In this document: one piece after another, positions 1 through 8,551 of the stretch
Layout of the letters: each line of letters starts with the position of its first letter
How positions within the stretch are numbered: position 1 is the stretch's first letter
Source: JAGWRA01 sp035534615
GTDB taxonomy: Bacteria; Acidobacteriota; Vicinamibacteria; Vicinamibacterales; CAVVIG01
NCBI GenBank assembly: GCA_035534615.1
Contig: DATLRO010000112.1
Location: 1-64,000 of the forward strand
Reading direction: 5' to 3'
Length of the DNA: 64,000 nt
Notes under the pieces: model-generated
What the model was told of the DNA's origin: nothing
Databases searched by the model: none
The model's input: only the letters and a program-made list of their open reading frames with translations
Position numbers and translations under genes: made by a program

Positions 1-200
1 TACGACCCGTTCGCCGCAGTGACCGACACCTGCGACCCGATCAGGGCCGGTGACGTCGCGGTGACCGTGACGCCAGGGAGCACCGCGCCCTGCGCGTCCT
101 TGACGGTGCCGGTCAGATGACTGGCCACGTTCTGCGCCCACGCCGGTGCCGCGGCGAACGCCACCAGCATGAGCATGATGCCGAACTGCTTACGAAACAT
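1..200 (-). CDS. TonB-dependent receptor with carboxypeptidase-regulatory domain, N-terminal part only
   Basis: Only the first 66 codons lie in the window; the gene runs off the left edge. The start ATG has a strong GGAGGGGG ribosome-binding site just upstream. Residues 1-22 form a signal peptide (basic MFRKQ, hydrophobic core, AWA-Q cleavage). Next comes the start of a carboxypeptidase-regulatory-like domain (HLTGTVKDAQGAVLPGVTV), the domain that precedes the plug of Oar-like outer-membrane receptors common in Acidobacteriota. The predicted role is TonB-driven uptake at the outer membrane; the substrate is unknown. It is the first of three such receptors in this window and has its own promoter region, facing the LysR pair. 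Confidence 0.8.
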   Translation of the reverse strand, partial: MFRKQFGIMLMLVAFAAAPAWAQNVASHLTGTVKDAQGAVLPGVTVTATSPALIGSQVSVTAANGS

Positions 201-980
201 GCAACCCCCTCCCTGCAAACAAAGAAATCCGGACGACCGGAGTGAACGATCCGAGCGGCCGGCGACTCCCGGTCAGCCGGTCGTCGCACGCCCAGGCAGC
301 CGCGCGGCGATCGCAGAAGCGCGGTGGGCGTGCGTCGAGAGCTGATCCAAAGGCGGAGGCCAGACTAAGGCGTGGCGCCCGGCCGGCACTAATTCGTTTT
401 TCTCATGGCAGATCAGCCGAGAAAAATCTCCCCGGCGGGAAACCTTTCGCGTTTGCACGTGCGCGGCAGCGGGCCGCAGCAAATGCAGAGCGACCGTCGT
501 ATACCAGAGCAGCGACGGCCTCCGCTCTGTGCATCCTCGATGTCACCCTCGCGGTGAATCGGGTGTCTAAGCAGATGAGTCGCATTGGAGTGTCGAGGTA
601 TTCATGTCCAAGGTGGTCAGCATCATTGTGTTTTCACGGGCCGAACCGATCGCCAAGGGCTCGGCCAAGGCCGGTCATCCCGAGCCGGCGCGCAGCTCGG
701 TGACGCCCCCGGCGGTCGGAGATGCGGGTGCCAAAGCTCAGCCGTTCGGGGACAGGCAGACGGCGTGATCGCCCGGCGCGCGTAATCGAGCGACTACAAA
801 AAACTGAAGAGATGAGACGAATCCACGTTTGTGGATGGACGCCAGCCGATTATTCATACCTGGCTTTCGGGCCTCTCACTCCGCGCCTACCCGCGGATCG
901 TTCAATCCGAGCGCGTGTGCGCAGCCGCGGCGTCGAGCCGGTCCCCCGGCGCGGACTCCGGAGACCGGTCGAGCACGGTC
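201..980. other. long intergenic region between receptor and LysR genes
   Basis: About 780 bases with no convincing long gene. It must hold the promoter and leader of the left-edge receptor (reading left) and of the first LysR gene (reading right). It contains one short ORF with a plausible ribosome-binding site (604-768). It also contains an inverted repeat ATCCAC-GTTT-GTGGAT at 821-836, about 145 bases upstream of the LysR start, a possible operator. Longer open frames across this stretch have shadow-like composition. Confidence 0.5.
604..768 (+). CDS. short hypothetical ORF, 54 aa
   Basis: The ORF begins MSKVVSIIVFSRAEPIAKG and has GAGGT four bases upstream of the ATG, a usable ribosome-binding site. 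The first ten residues are mildly hydrophobic and the rest is Ala/Pro/Gly-rich, with no recognised domain. I do not recognise the family. It lies in a long intergenic region ahead of a LysR gene, so it may be a leader peptide or chance coding. Confidence 0.22.
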   Translation: MSKVVSIIVFSRAEPIAKGSAKAGHPEPARSSVTPPAVGDAGAKAQPFGDRQTA

Positions 981-1892
981 ATGTATCTCGAAATCCGTCA
1001 TTTGAAGCTGATTGCCGCCGTCGCCGAACTGGGGTCGGTGACGCGCGCCGGCGAGCGGCTGTGTCTCACGCAGCCCGCCCTGAGCCACCAGCTGCGCCAC
1101 ATCGAGGAGCAGGTCGGCGAACGGGTGTTCGTGCGGGGCAACCGCGGCATGCTGCTGACGCCGGCCGGCGAGAAGCTCTATGACGCCGCGCGGCGCGCGC
1201 TCGCCGAGTTCCGGCATTTCGAGCAGGAAGCCCGCCGCATCAGTCATCCCGGGAGCGACGCGCTGCGGGTGGCGGTCGAATCCGACGCCTGGATCCGCGG
1301 CGTGATCCGCGTCCTGCAGCAGCAGGCCGGGGTGGCATACGAGATTGTCGAAGAGGCCACGCGCTGGCCGGTCGATGCCCTGGCGGCCGGCCTCGTCGAC
1401 ATCGCGCTCGTCACCCGCGACGTCCGCGACGACGGCATCCGGCGCGCGCGGCTGTTCCGCGACGAGCTGGTCGTCATCGTCCGGCCGACCCATGATCTGG
1501 CCGGGCGCCCGTGGTGCGAGCTGGCCGACCTGCTGGGCGAGACGGTGCTGACGTACCGCGGGTCCGCCGAGGAGTGGGCGCTGACGGTCACCGCGATGGA
1601 CGCCGCGGACGTCCGGCCGAGCCGCGTCGCCGACGTGGAGCTCGACGATCCGATCCCGGACCTCGTCGCCGCCGGGTTCGGCGTGAGCGTCATGTCGCGG
1701 ATGGGGGTCAAGGACGCGCTCGCGTCGGGCGAGATTGTGGCGGTCCCGCTGACGCGTGACGGGCTGTACCGCATCTGGTCGGCCGTGACCCTCGGTCGGG
1801 ACGTGCCGACGAGCGTCAGCCGGCGGTTCATCGACGACATCACGGCGATGGCCCTGACCGACGGCGCGCGGGCCTGCGACCCGTCAGCGTGA
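981..1892 (+). CDS. LysR-family transcriptional regulator (first of tandem pair)
   Basis: 303-aa DNA-binding regulator of typical LysR length. An N-terminal winged helix-turn-helix occupies about residues 5-62; the recognition segment at about 19-38 contains SVTRAGERLCLTQPALSHQL, the LysR signature. The LysR substrate-binding domain fills the C-terminal two thirds. I start at the ATG giving MYLEIRHLKL because it matches the neighbouring paralogue; an in-frame upstream extension is possible but looks non-coding. The gene is followed after 105 bases by a close paralogue on the same strand. The usual divergently transcribed target is not evident; only the intergenic region and the TonB receptor lie on the left. 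Effector and targets are unknown. Confidence 0.88.
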   Translation: MYLEIRHLKLIAAVAELGSVTRAGERLCLTQPALSHQLRHIEEQVGERVFVRGNRGMLLTPAGEKLYDAARRALAEFRHFEQEARRISHPGSDALRVAVESDAWIRGVIRVLQQQAGVAYEIVEEATRWPVDALAAGLVDIALVTRDVRDDGIRRARLFRDELVVIVRPTHDLAGRPWCELADLLGETVLTYRGSAEEWALTVTAMDAADVRPSRVADVELDDPIPDLVAAGFGVSVMSRMGVKDALASGEIVAVPLTRDGLYRIWSAVTLGRDVPTSVSRRFIDDITAMALTDGARACDPSA

Positions 1893-1997
1893 GCCGCGGA
1901 CGCCGGCCCTGGCGGACCGCCGCCGCGGCGTGGTCTTCCGACGTCGGGGGGGGGCGGCTGCCGCCGCCGTTGGAACGTCTTACTTCTTGTGGCGGAC

Positions 1998-2900
1998 ATG
2001 AGCCTCGAGCTGCGACACCTGAAACTCATCGTCGCGATCGTGGAGGAGGGATCGGTGACGCGGGCGGCCGTCCGGCTGCGCCTGACGCAGCCGGCCCTCA
2101 GCCATCAGCTTCACGCCATCGAGCACTACGTCGGCGAGCCGATCTTCGTGCGGAGCCGCAAGGGAATGCGTCTGACGCCGCGCGGGGAGGCGCTCCACGC
2201 GACCGCCTGCCGGGTCCTGGCGGCCTTCGGCGAGTTCGACCGCGAGGCGCGCCGCGTGCCGCCAGTCCGCGCGTCCCTCCTCCGCCTCACCGTCGAGCCG
2301 GACGCCTGGGCCCAGCAGGCGGTGGAGCTGTTCCAGACGCAGCATCCCGGCCTCGAGGTGCAGCTCGTGCCGTCGGCGCACGGCCGCCCGTCCGACGCGC
2401 TCGTGGCCGGCTGCATCGATCTCGCCGTGCTGACCCGCCCGGTCGCCGGCAAGGCCGTGAGGCTGACGCCGCTGTTCCGCGACGAGGTCGTGGTGATCGT
2501 GCGTCCCGATCACGCGCTGGCCGCCCGGCCGTACTGCGAGGTCGACGACCTCTTCGGCGAGCCGCTGCTCATGTCCCAGGGATCCGCCGAGGAGCACCTG
2601 CTGCGCGCGACCGCGCTCGAGCAGGACGAAGTGACGTCGAACCGCGTGGCGGACGTGCAGGTGACGGGGGCGATTCCGAGCCTCGTGGCGGCCGGCTTCG
2701 GCATCAGCGTGACCTCGCGCCTGGCGGTCGTGCAGGCGATCGCAGCCGGCGAGGTCGTCGCGCTGCCGCTGACGCGCCACGGCTCGTGGCGCACGTGGAC
2801 CGCCGCCACCCGCCCGGGCGACGAGCTGTCCGGACCGATCCGCGGATTCGTGGACGAGATGACGGCGCTCGCGCTCCGCGCCGGCGCCACGCCCTGCTAG
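1998..2900 (+). CDS. LysR-family transcriptional regulator (second of tandem pair)
   Basis: About 300 aa with the same architecture as the preceding gene. The helix-turn-helix reads GSVTRAAVRLRLTQPALSHQ, followed by a periplasmic-binding-protein-like effector domain ending with conserved GFGISV and AGEVVALPLTR segments. The two proteins align almost end to end without large gaps, so this is a tandem duplication that has diverged. The start is taken at the ATG giving MSLELRHLKL; a GTG three codons upstream is an alternative. No clear Shine-Dalgarno precedes either. The target is not evident from context. Confidence 0.87.
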   Translation: MSLELRHLKLIVAIVEEGSVTRAAVRLRLTQPALSHQLHAIEHYVGEPIFVRSRKGMRLTPRGEALHATACRVLAAFGEFDREARRVPPVRASLLRLTVEPDAWAQQAVELFQTQHPGLEVQLVPSAHGRPSDALVAGCIDLAVLTRPVAGKAVRLTPLFRDEVVVIVRPDHALAARPYCEVDDLFGEPLLMSQGSAEEHLLRATALEQDEVTSNRVADVQVTGAIPSLVAAGFGISVTSRLAVVQAIAAGEVVALPLTRHGSWRTWTAATRPGDELSGPIRGFVDEMTALALRAGATPC

Positions 2901-2955
2901 TCTCTCCGGTCCGCGACACCTCCGATCGGCCGCGTCGTCCGGCCGCCGGGCCGGT

Positions 2956-3171
2956 CTACCAGCCGAGCCGCAGCGCCCCCCAGCACGCCGCGACGATGCC
3001 GAGGCCGACGATCAGCATGCCGACGAACGAGTAGACGAAGTACGGATAGACCATCAGCGCCAGGCCGGCGATCAGTTGCGGCATGCGCCCCTGCTTCTTG
3101 CCGTAGGTGAACAGCGCCAGACCCACGAGGCCGATCACCAGCGACAGGAACAGCCAGGACGGAGTGAACAT
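2956..3171 (-). CDS. small two-helix membrane protein, 71 aa
   Basis: The protein starts MFTPSWLFLSLVIGLVGLAL and has hydrophobic segments at about 5-21 and 33-66 (possibly two short helices), separated by a short positively charged loop (YGKKQGRMPQ). Similar 65-75 aa proteins are widespread in proteobacteria and acidobacteria and are sometimes loosely labelled amino acid transport proteins, without evidence of transport. An upstream in-frame extension of 13 residues is possible, but this ATG follows a purine-rich GGGGGT. It is convergent with the second LysR gene. Confidence 0.55.
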   Translation of the reverse strand: MFTPSWLFLSLVIGLVGLALFTYGKKQGRMPQLIAGLALMVYPYFVYSFVGMLIVGLGIVAACWGALRLGW

Positions 3172-3328
3172 CGCGACCCCCGAACTCACGCCGCGCTGAC
3201 CACCCGGCACGCGACCGGGACGGCCGGGCGACCCTCACACTGGAAATCGGCGCGGACCCGGCCGGCCGGCAGGCGCCTCGCCGGCCAGAGCTCATCCGTG
3301 ACGTCCGGCCCGTCCACCGGCCGGGCGC

Positions 3329-3358
3329 TTGTGCCGCCGCTCCGACATTTCTTATAGT
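3329..3358 (+). promoter_or_regulatory. sigma-70-like promoter for the DUF1330 gene
   Basis: A -35-like TTGTGC (3329-3334) and a -10-like TATAGT (3353-3358) are separated by 18 bases. This predicts a transcript start near 3365, about 54 bases before the DUF1330 start codon. The -10 stands out in very GC-rich surroundings. Confidence 0.45.
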
Positions 3359-3418
3359 GGCTCTGCGCGGACGCGCGCGCCACCCATTCCAGGGCTGGCC
3401 CCGAAAGGATTCCTCCCG

Positions 3419-3706
3419 ATGAGCGCGTACCTGATCGTCCAGGTCCAGGTGACCGATCCTCAGCAATATGCGAAGTACACCGCCGTCACGCCCGCCCTGC
3501 TCCAGCAGTTCGGCGGCCGCTTCATCGTGCGGGGAGGGCCGGTCGAGGCCCTGGAAGGGACCCACGACGGCCGCCGCGTGGTGGTCATCGAGTTCCCGTC
3601 GGTCGAACAGGCCCGGACGTTCTGGCGGTCTCCCGCGTATGCCGAGGCGAAGAAGCTGCGGGCGGAAGCGGCGGTCGTCACGGCGATCGTGATCCCGGGC
3701 GCCTGA
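3419..3706 (+). CDS. DUF1330 domain protein, 95 aa
   Basis: A complete small cytosolic protein of the usual DUF1330 length. It begins MSAYLIVQVQVTDPQQYAKY and carries the family's dimeric ferredoxin-like alpha/beta pattern: a conserved FIVRGGPVEALEG segment, then VVIEFPSVEQARTFWRSPAY and a terminal beta strand. AAAGGA about 10 bases upstream is the likely ribosome-binding site. The biochemical role of the family is not established. It is monocistronic and convergent with the hypothetical at 3741. Confidence 0.8.
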   Translation: MSAYLIVQVQVTDPQQYAKYTAVTPALLQQFGGRFIVRGGPVEALEGTHDGRRVVVIEFPSVEQARTFWRSPAYAEAKKLRAEAAVVTAIVIPGA

Positions 3707-3740
3707 TCCGGCCGCTGCGCATCGTCCTCGCCGGCCGTCC

Positions 3741-4067
3741 TCAGGACGTGCCGTCCCGTATGCCGTCCAGCGCTTCCTCCAGGATCGCCCGCGACGCCAG
3801 CCCGTCCGCGCGCACGCGCCAGTCGCGGTCGCGATCGGCCGCTTCGATCCGCTGTTCCACCTGCCGCAGGATGGTCTCGAGCGCGCCGACCAGCCGGACC
3901 CGCTCGAATGCGGCCGCTTCGGCCTGAATGTCGGGGATGACGCGTTCGACGGCCGACCTCAGCGCCTGGCAGGCGCTGCACAGCTCATCCGGGTCGCACA
4001 GGATCCGTTGCGCGCCCCCCTCGCGCGCTCGCTCGAAGATCCGGCGCGCCCAATCGTGACCATTCAT
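3741..4067 (-). CDS. hypothetical protein, 108 aa, helical
   Basis: I do not recognise this family. The protein is probably all helical and charged: MNGHDWARRIFERAREGGAQ, then a Cys pair (LCDPDELCSACQ: Cys at about 24, 30 and 33), then a long amphipathic stretch rich in Glu, Arg and Ala. The CxxC could bind metal or be redox-active. There are no membrane segments or signal peptide. It is convergent with the DUF1330 gene and has about 260 bases of non-coding sequence on its 5' side. Confidence 0.5.
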   Translation of the reverse strand: MNGHDWARRIFERAREGGAQRILCDPDELCSACQALRSAVERVIPDIQAEAAAFERVRLVGALETILRQVEQRIEAADRDRDWRVRADGLASRAILEEALDGIRDGTS

Positions 4068-4328
4068 TTCATTTCATTGATGTCGTCGAACCCGGCCGGG
4101 CGGCGTGCGCCTCCGGCGTCCGCCGACGCGCCACGAAATTGTCTGTCAGCGGTCGAAACCGGCGGCGGCCGCGGATCCGCGCGGGCCGGCCCGACTCCGG
4201 TCGGCCAGCGGGAAATCGCGTGATTCCGTGGGTTTCCCGCGACGCCGGTGGCGAAGGACGTCCGGAAGGACCGGGTCGATCGACACCCCGATTTCAAGAT
4301 GGATGCCGGGAGCGGCCGGAAACCGCCC

Positions 4329-5069
4329 TCAGCGGCAGCCGGCGCGGGACGGCACCGAGAAGCGCCGGACGCCGGTCGTCCGGTCCACGGTGATCTCGCC
4401 GAACTCGGCGCAGGCGGAGGCGTGGGAGATCGGCAGCGCCCTGGCGGCCAGCGACTGGTAATCGCTGGTCCAGAAGTGCACGACGATGGACGGACGATCG
4501 CCCTGCAGGCGATGGACGATCGTCCAGAGCGAATCGCCGATGCTGGGGGACTCGTCCAGGACGACGAACACGACGTCGTGCTGCCGCCCGGTGACGTGGT
4601 ACTCCGGGATGGTGATCGGCCGGTCGTAGCCGGCCGCGCCGAAGAGGGGGTGCAGGCTGAGCGCCTCGACGATGCACAGCAGGAAGATGCCGACCAGCCC
4701 GACGACGACGATCCGGACGGGCCACGGCGACGCCCGGCGGGCCGACGGCGGCAGCGGCGCCGGAATCGGCGCGTCCCGCGGCGGTCCGAGCGACTGCGGA
4801 TCGAGCGCGTCGATGAAGCAGATGAGGTGGACGCCCAGCGGCAGCAGCAGGCTGACCAGGCCGAGCGGCGGCGACATCTTGAACAGCAGAATCGCCACCG
4901 TATAGAGGCTGACGACGCCTGCCAGCCAGGTCAGCCCGACGGCGACGTGGCCCAGGTAGATCTGTCCGCTGCCCGGCACGAACAGGCTGCACGTGGCGGC
5001 AAAAATCTTGTTACGCGGCCGTGACGGGCCACCGGACGATCCGGGCAGAGCGGAGGCGAAATCGGGCAT
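4329..5069 (-). CDS. membrane protein of unknown function, 246 aa
   Basis: Predicted inner-membrane protein. After a polar N-terminus, residues about 25-75 hold two hydrophobic segments separated by a short loop with a PGSGQIYLGH sequence, the loop signature of TM2-like membrane hairpins. A third membrane segment follows at about 120-140. The last 100 residues are polar and presumably outside (TIPEYHVTGRQHDVVFVV), with Cys near the C-terminus. The exact function is not recognised. The start ATG is set by the end of the open frame and the onset of coding composition. It is divergent from the RND efflux operon. Confidence 0.55.
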   Translation of the reverse strand: MPDFASALPGSSGGPSRPRNKIFAATCSLFVPGSGQIYLGHVAVGLTWLAGVVSLYTVAILLFKMSPPLGLVSLLLPLGVHLICFIDALDPQSLGPPRDAPIPAPLPPSARRASPWPVRIVVVGLVGIFLLCIVEALSLHPLFGAAGYDRPITIPEYHVTGRQHDVVFVVLDESPSIGDSLWTIVHRLQGDRPSIVVHFWTSDYQSLAARALPISHASACAEFGEITVDRTTGVRRFSVPSRAGCR

Positions 5070-5363
5070 CGATGGGGCGTTCAGGCGTCAGCGCCTCTCT
5101 CACTATAGCGCAAGCGGCGCCGGCGGCGACCACCGGGGGGCGGCCGCTTCGTCCGCCACCCGACGATCGGCGGCGTGGTTGCGGACCGCGCGGAGGAGGG
5201 TGGTGGGGCGGCTGGTCGGGCGGACGAAAAGTGACAACCGGTGACAGCCGGCTGGTCTATGCTTGTCCGCTGCGGCTCGGGCGTGGGGCACGGGATCAGG
5301 GACCTGCTCCGGCCCCGGCGCGGCGACCGGAAAGGCCGCCTCGACAGATCTGGCCCAACGCCC
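5070..5363. other. divergent promoter region upstream of RND efflux operon
   Basis: 294 bases between a leftward membrane-protein gene and the rightward efflux operon. They contain two closely spaced GTGACA sequences (5231 and 5241) and a TATGCT about 20 and 10 bases beyond them. The spacing is not good enough for me to call a promoter. I see no regulator gene beside the operon apart from the broken AraC fragment at its far end. Confidence 0.3.
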
Positions 5364-8300
5364 ATGTGGATCGTCCGTCTCGCGCTGAAGCGGCCGTACA
5401 CCTTCGTGGTGGCGGCCATCCTCCTGCTCATCATCGGTCCGCTGGCGATCGTCCGGACGCCGGTCGACATCTTCCCCAACGTGAACATCCCGGTGATCGC
5501 CGTGATCTGGCGGTACGACGGGCTGTCGGCGCAGGAGATGGCGCAGCGGATCGTGTCGACGTACGAGCGGACGCTGAGCACGACGGTCAACGACATCCAG
5601 CACACCGAATCGCAGTCGCTGAACGGCATCTCGGTCGTCAAGATCTACTTCCAGCCGACGGTGAGCATCGACACGGCGCTCGGCCAGGTGACGGCGATCT
5701 CGCAGACGATGCTGCACCAGTTCCCGCTGGGGACGACGTCGCCGTTCATCATGAGCTACAGCGCCTCCAGCGTGCCGGTGCTGCAGCTGGCGCTGTCGGG
5801 GCACGGGCTGTCGGAGCAGCAGCTGAACGACATCGGGATGAACCTGCTGCGGAGCCGGCTGGCGACGGTGCAGGGGGCGTCGATTCCCTATCCGTACGGC
5901 GGCAAGGAGCGGCAGATCCAGGTGGATCTGAATCCGGCGGCGCTGCAGGCGAAGCATCTCTCGCCGCTGGACGTCGTCAACGCGATCGGGGCGCAGAACC
6001 TGATTCTGCCGTCCGGGACGGCGAAGATCGGGACGACCCAGTACGACATCGGCCTGAACGGCAGTCCGCAGACGGTGGCGGCGCTGAACAGCCTGCCGAT
6101 CAGGGTCGTGAACGGGGCGCCGATCTTCATCCGCGACGTGGCGCACGTGCGCGACGGCTCCCCTCCGCAGATCAACATTGTCAAGGTGAACGGCCAGCGG
6201 GCGTCGCTGCTGACGGTGATGAAGAGCGGCAACGCGTCGACGCTGGACGTGATCGCGGGGGTGAAGGCGGCGCTGCCGCGGATTGCGGCCAGCCTGCCGC
6301 CGGCGCTCCGCATCGAGCCGCTCGCCGACCAGTCGCTGTTCGTGCGGGCGTCGATCGCGGGGGTGCTGCGCGAGGCGATCATCGCGGCCTGCCTGACGGC
6401 GCTGATGATCCTGGTGTTCCTCGGGAGCTGGCGCAGCACGCTGATCATCGCGGTGTCGATCCCGCTCTCCATCCTGGCGTCGATCGTCATGCTGAGCGCC
6501 ATCGGCGAGACGATCAACATCATGACGCTCGGCGGGATGGCGCTGGCCGTCGGCATCCTCGTGGACGACGCGACGGTCGCGATCGAGAACATCAACTGGC
6601 ACCTCGAGCAGGGCAAGGACCTGGAGCCGGCGATTCTGGACGGCGCCCAGCAGATTGCGGTTCCCGCGCTGGTGTCGACGCTGTCCATCTGCATTGTCTT
6701 CGTGCCGATGTTCTTCCTGCAGGGGATCGCGCGCTACCTGTTCGTGCCGATGGCGGAGGCGGTCGTCTTCGCGATGCTCGCCTCGTACTTCTTCTCGCGG
6801 ACGCTCGTGCCGACGATGGCGAAGTACCTGCTGAAGGCGCACGAGGTCCACGAGGCCGGGGCGCCGCGCGGCGTCTTCAGCCGGCTGCAGCGCACCCTGG
6901 ACGGCGGTTTCCTGCGCGTCCGGGCCGGCTACCGGACATGGCTGGAGCGGTGCGTGCGCCACCGGCGGCTGTTCGCCGGCGCGTTCCTGCTCGCGTGCGC
7001 CGCGTCGTTCGCCCTCGTGCCCTGGGTGGGCGAGGACTTCTTCCCGTCGGTCGACAGCGGCCAGTTCAAGCTGCACCTCCGGGCGCCGACGGGGACGCGG
7101 ATCGAGCAGACGGCCCTGCTGTGCGACCGCGTGGAGGCGGCGATCCGGCGCGTGATCCCGAAGCGCGAGATCGCGAGCGTGATCGACAACATCGGGCTGC
7201 CGTACAGCGGGATCAACCTCTCGTACAGCAACTCGGCGCCGGTCGGGTCCGAGGACGCCGACATCATGGTGTCGCTCACCCCCCGGCACCGGCCGACGGC
7301 CCGCTACGTCCAGGACCTCCGCCTGGCGCTGCACGAGCAGTTTCCCGGCGTGACGTTCTCGTTCGTGCCGGCCGACATCGTCAGCCAGATCCTGAACTTC
7401 GGCCTGCCGGCGCCGATCGACATCCAGGTCGTGGGCAACAACATGCGGGCGAACCGCTGGCTGGCCGCCGGCATGGAGCGGCGCCTCGCGAAGGTGCCGG
7501 GGATCGTCGATCTCCGGATGCAGCAGGCGTTCAACCAGCCGATCCTCCATCTCGACGTCGATCGCACGCGCGCGGCCGAGGTCGGCCTGACGCAGCGGGA
7601 CGTCGCGAACGACCTGCTGATCTCGCTGAGCGGCAGCGGGCAGACGACGCCGACCTACTGGCTGGACCCGCGCAACGGCGTGAGCTACGCCATCGCGACG
7701 CAGACGCCGGAATACCGCGTGCGTTCGCTGCAGGACCTCGGCAACATCCCGATGATCGGCGCCGGCGGCGGGCCGGTGCAGGTGCTCGAAGGCCTGGCGA
7801 CGATGCACCGCGGGATGGAGATGTCCACCGTGTCGCACTACAACGCGCAGCCGGTGATCGACCTGTTCGCCGGCGTGCAGGGCCGCGACCTGGGCAGCGT
7901 GAGCCGGGCGATCATGCCGATCGTGAACGCCGCCCGGCGGCACCTCCCGCGCGGGTCGGAGATCGCCGTCCGCGGGCAGATCGAGACGCTGCAATCGTCG
8001 TTCGCCGGGCTGCTGAGCGGCCTCGCGCTGGCGATCGTCCTCATCTACCTGCTGATCGTCGTGAACTTCCAGTCCTGGCTCGACCCGTTCATCATCATTT
8101 CAGCGCTGCCGGCCGCGCTCGCCGGCATCGTCTGGCTGCTGTTCGCGTCGCACACGACGTTCAGCGTGCCGGCGCTCACCGGCGCGATCATGTGCATGGG
8201 CGTCGCGACGGCCAACAGCATTCTCGTCGTCAGCTTCGCGAAGGACGAGCTGCGCCGGGGGCGATCGGCGGCGGCCGCGGCCGTCGACGCCGGCTTCACG

Positions 8301-8528
8301 CGCTTCCGCCCGGTGCTGATGACGGCCCTCGCGATGATCATCGGCATGGTGCCGATGGCCCTGGGCCTGGGCGAAGGCGGCGAACAGAACGCGCCGCTCG
8401 GCCGCGCCGTCATCGGCGGCCTCACCCTCGCCACCATCGCGACGCTGTTCTTCGTGCCGTCGGTGTTCGCGCTGCTGCACGGCCGGCGGCCGCCGGCCGC
8501 CGCGGAGTCGGCGCCGCCGGTGGAATGA
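5364..8528 (+). CDS. RND multidrug efflux pump, inner-membrane permease
   Basis: 1054-aa AcrB/MexB-type RND transporter of normal length; a proton antiporter that moves drugs or other amphiphiles through a tripartite channel. It begins MWIVRLALKRPYTF, directly followed by TM1 and the conserved VDIFPNVNIPVIAVIW of the porter domain. TM4 carries the paired aspartates of the proton relay (VDDAT, Asp401-Asp402). The second half repeats the layout, with GEDFFPSVDSGQ after TM7 and GVATANSILVVSFAKDE in TM10-11. I chose this ATG because homologues begin just before TM1; the upstream in-frame sequence looks like leader. The stop overlaps an alternative adaptor start (ATGA), and the adaptor and outer-membrane genes follow as an operon. 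Confidence 0.93.
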   Translation: MWIVRLALKRPYTFVVAAILLLIIGPLAIVRTPVDIFPNVNIPVIAVIWRYDGLSAQEMAQRIVSTYERTLSTTVNDIQHTESQSLNGISVVKIYFQPTVSIDTALGQVTAISQTMLHQFPLGTTSPFIMSYSASSVPVLQLALSGHGLSEQQLNDIGMNLLRSRLATVQGASIPYPYGGKERQIQVDLNPAALQAKHLSPLDVVNAIGAQNLILPSGTAKIGTTQYDIGLNGSPQTVAALNSLPIRVVNGAPIFIRDVAHVRDGSPPQINIVKVNGQRASLLTVMKSGNASTLDVIAGVKAALPRIAASLPPALRIEPLADQSLFVRASIAGVLREAIIAACLTALMILVFLGSWRSTLIIAVSIPLSILASIVMLSAIGETINIMTLGGMALAVGILVDDATVAIENINWHLEQGKDLEPAILDGAQQIAVPALVSTLSICIVFVPMFFLQGIARYLFVPMAEAVVFAMLASYFFSRTLVPTMAKYLLKAHEVHEAGAPRGVFSRLQRTLDGGFLRVRAGYRTWLERCVRHRRLFAGAFLLACAASFALVPWVGEDFFPSVDSGQFKLHLRAPTGTRIEQTALLCDRVEAAIRRVIPKREIASVIDNIGLPYSGINLSYSNSAPVGSEDADIMVSLTPRHRPTARYVQDLRLALHEQFPGVTFSFVPADIVSQILNFGLPAPIDIQVVGNNMRANRWLAAGMERRLAKVPGIVDLRMQQAFNQPILHLDVDRTRAAEVGLTQRDVANDLLISLSGSGQTTPTYWLDPRNGVSYAIATQTPEYRVRSLQDLGNIPMIGAGGGPVQVLEGLATMHRGMEMSTVSHYNAQPVIDLFAGVQGRDLGSVSRAIMPIVNAARRHLPRGSEIAVRGQIETLQSSFAGLLSGLALAIVLIYLLIVVNFQSWLDPFIIISALPAALAGIVWLLFASHTTFSVPALTGAIMCMGVATANSILVVSFAKDELRRGRSAAAAAVDAGFTRFRPVLMTALAMIIGMVPMALGLGEGGEQNAPLGRAVIGGLTLATIATLFFVPSVFALLHGRRPPAAAESAPPVE

Positions 8529-8551
8529 GTCGTTCGGACGCAGGAGCACGC

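Noticed and set aside
410..480. Sequence on the leftward strand resembling part of a c-di-GMP (GEMM) riboswitch, CACGTGCAAACGCGAAAGG.
   Set aside because: It lacks the conserved GACGCAAAGC segment and a closing P1 stem, so I do not call a riboswitch.
5231..5262. GTGACA repeats with TATGCT as an RND promoter.
   Set aside because: Spacing of about 20 or 10 bases is wrong for a sigma-70 promoter.
5103..7994. 963-codon leftward open frame opposite the RND pump.
   Set aside because: Arg/His/Asp-rich shadow on the antisense strand with no recognisable motif.
5021..8524. Very long open frame overlapping the RND pump gene in another frame.
   Set aside because: It is a high-GC shadow, Arg/Ala/Pro-rich without domains; only the downstream part from 8525 encodes the true adaptor.
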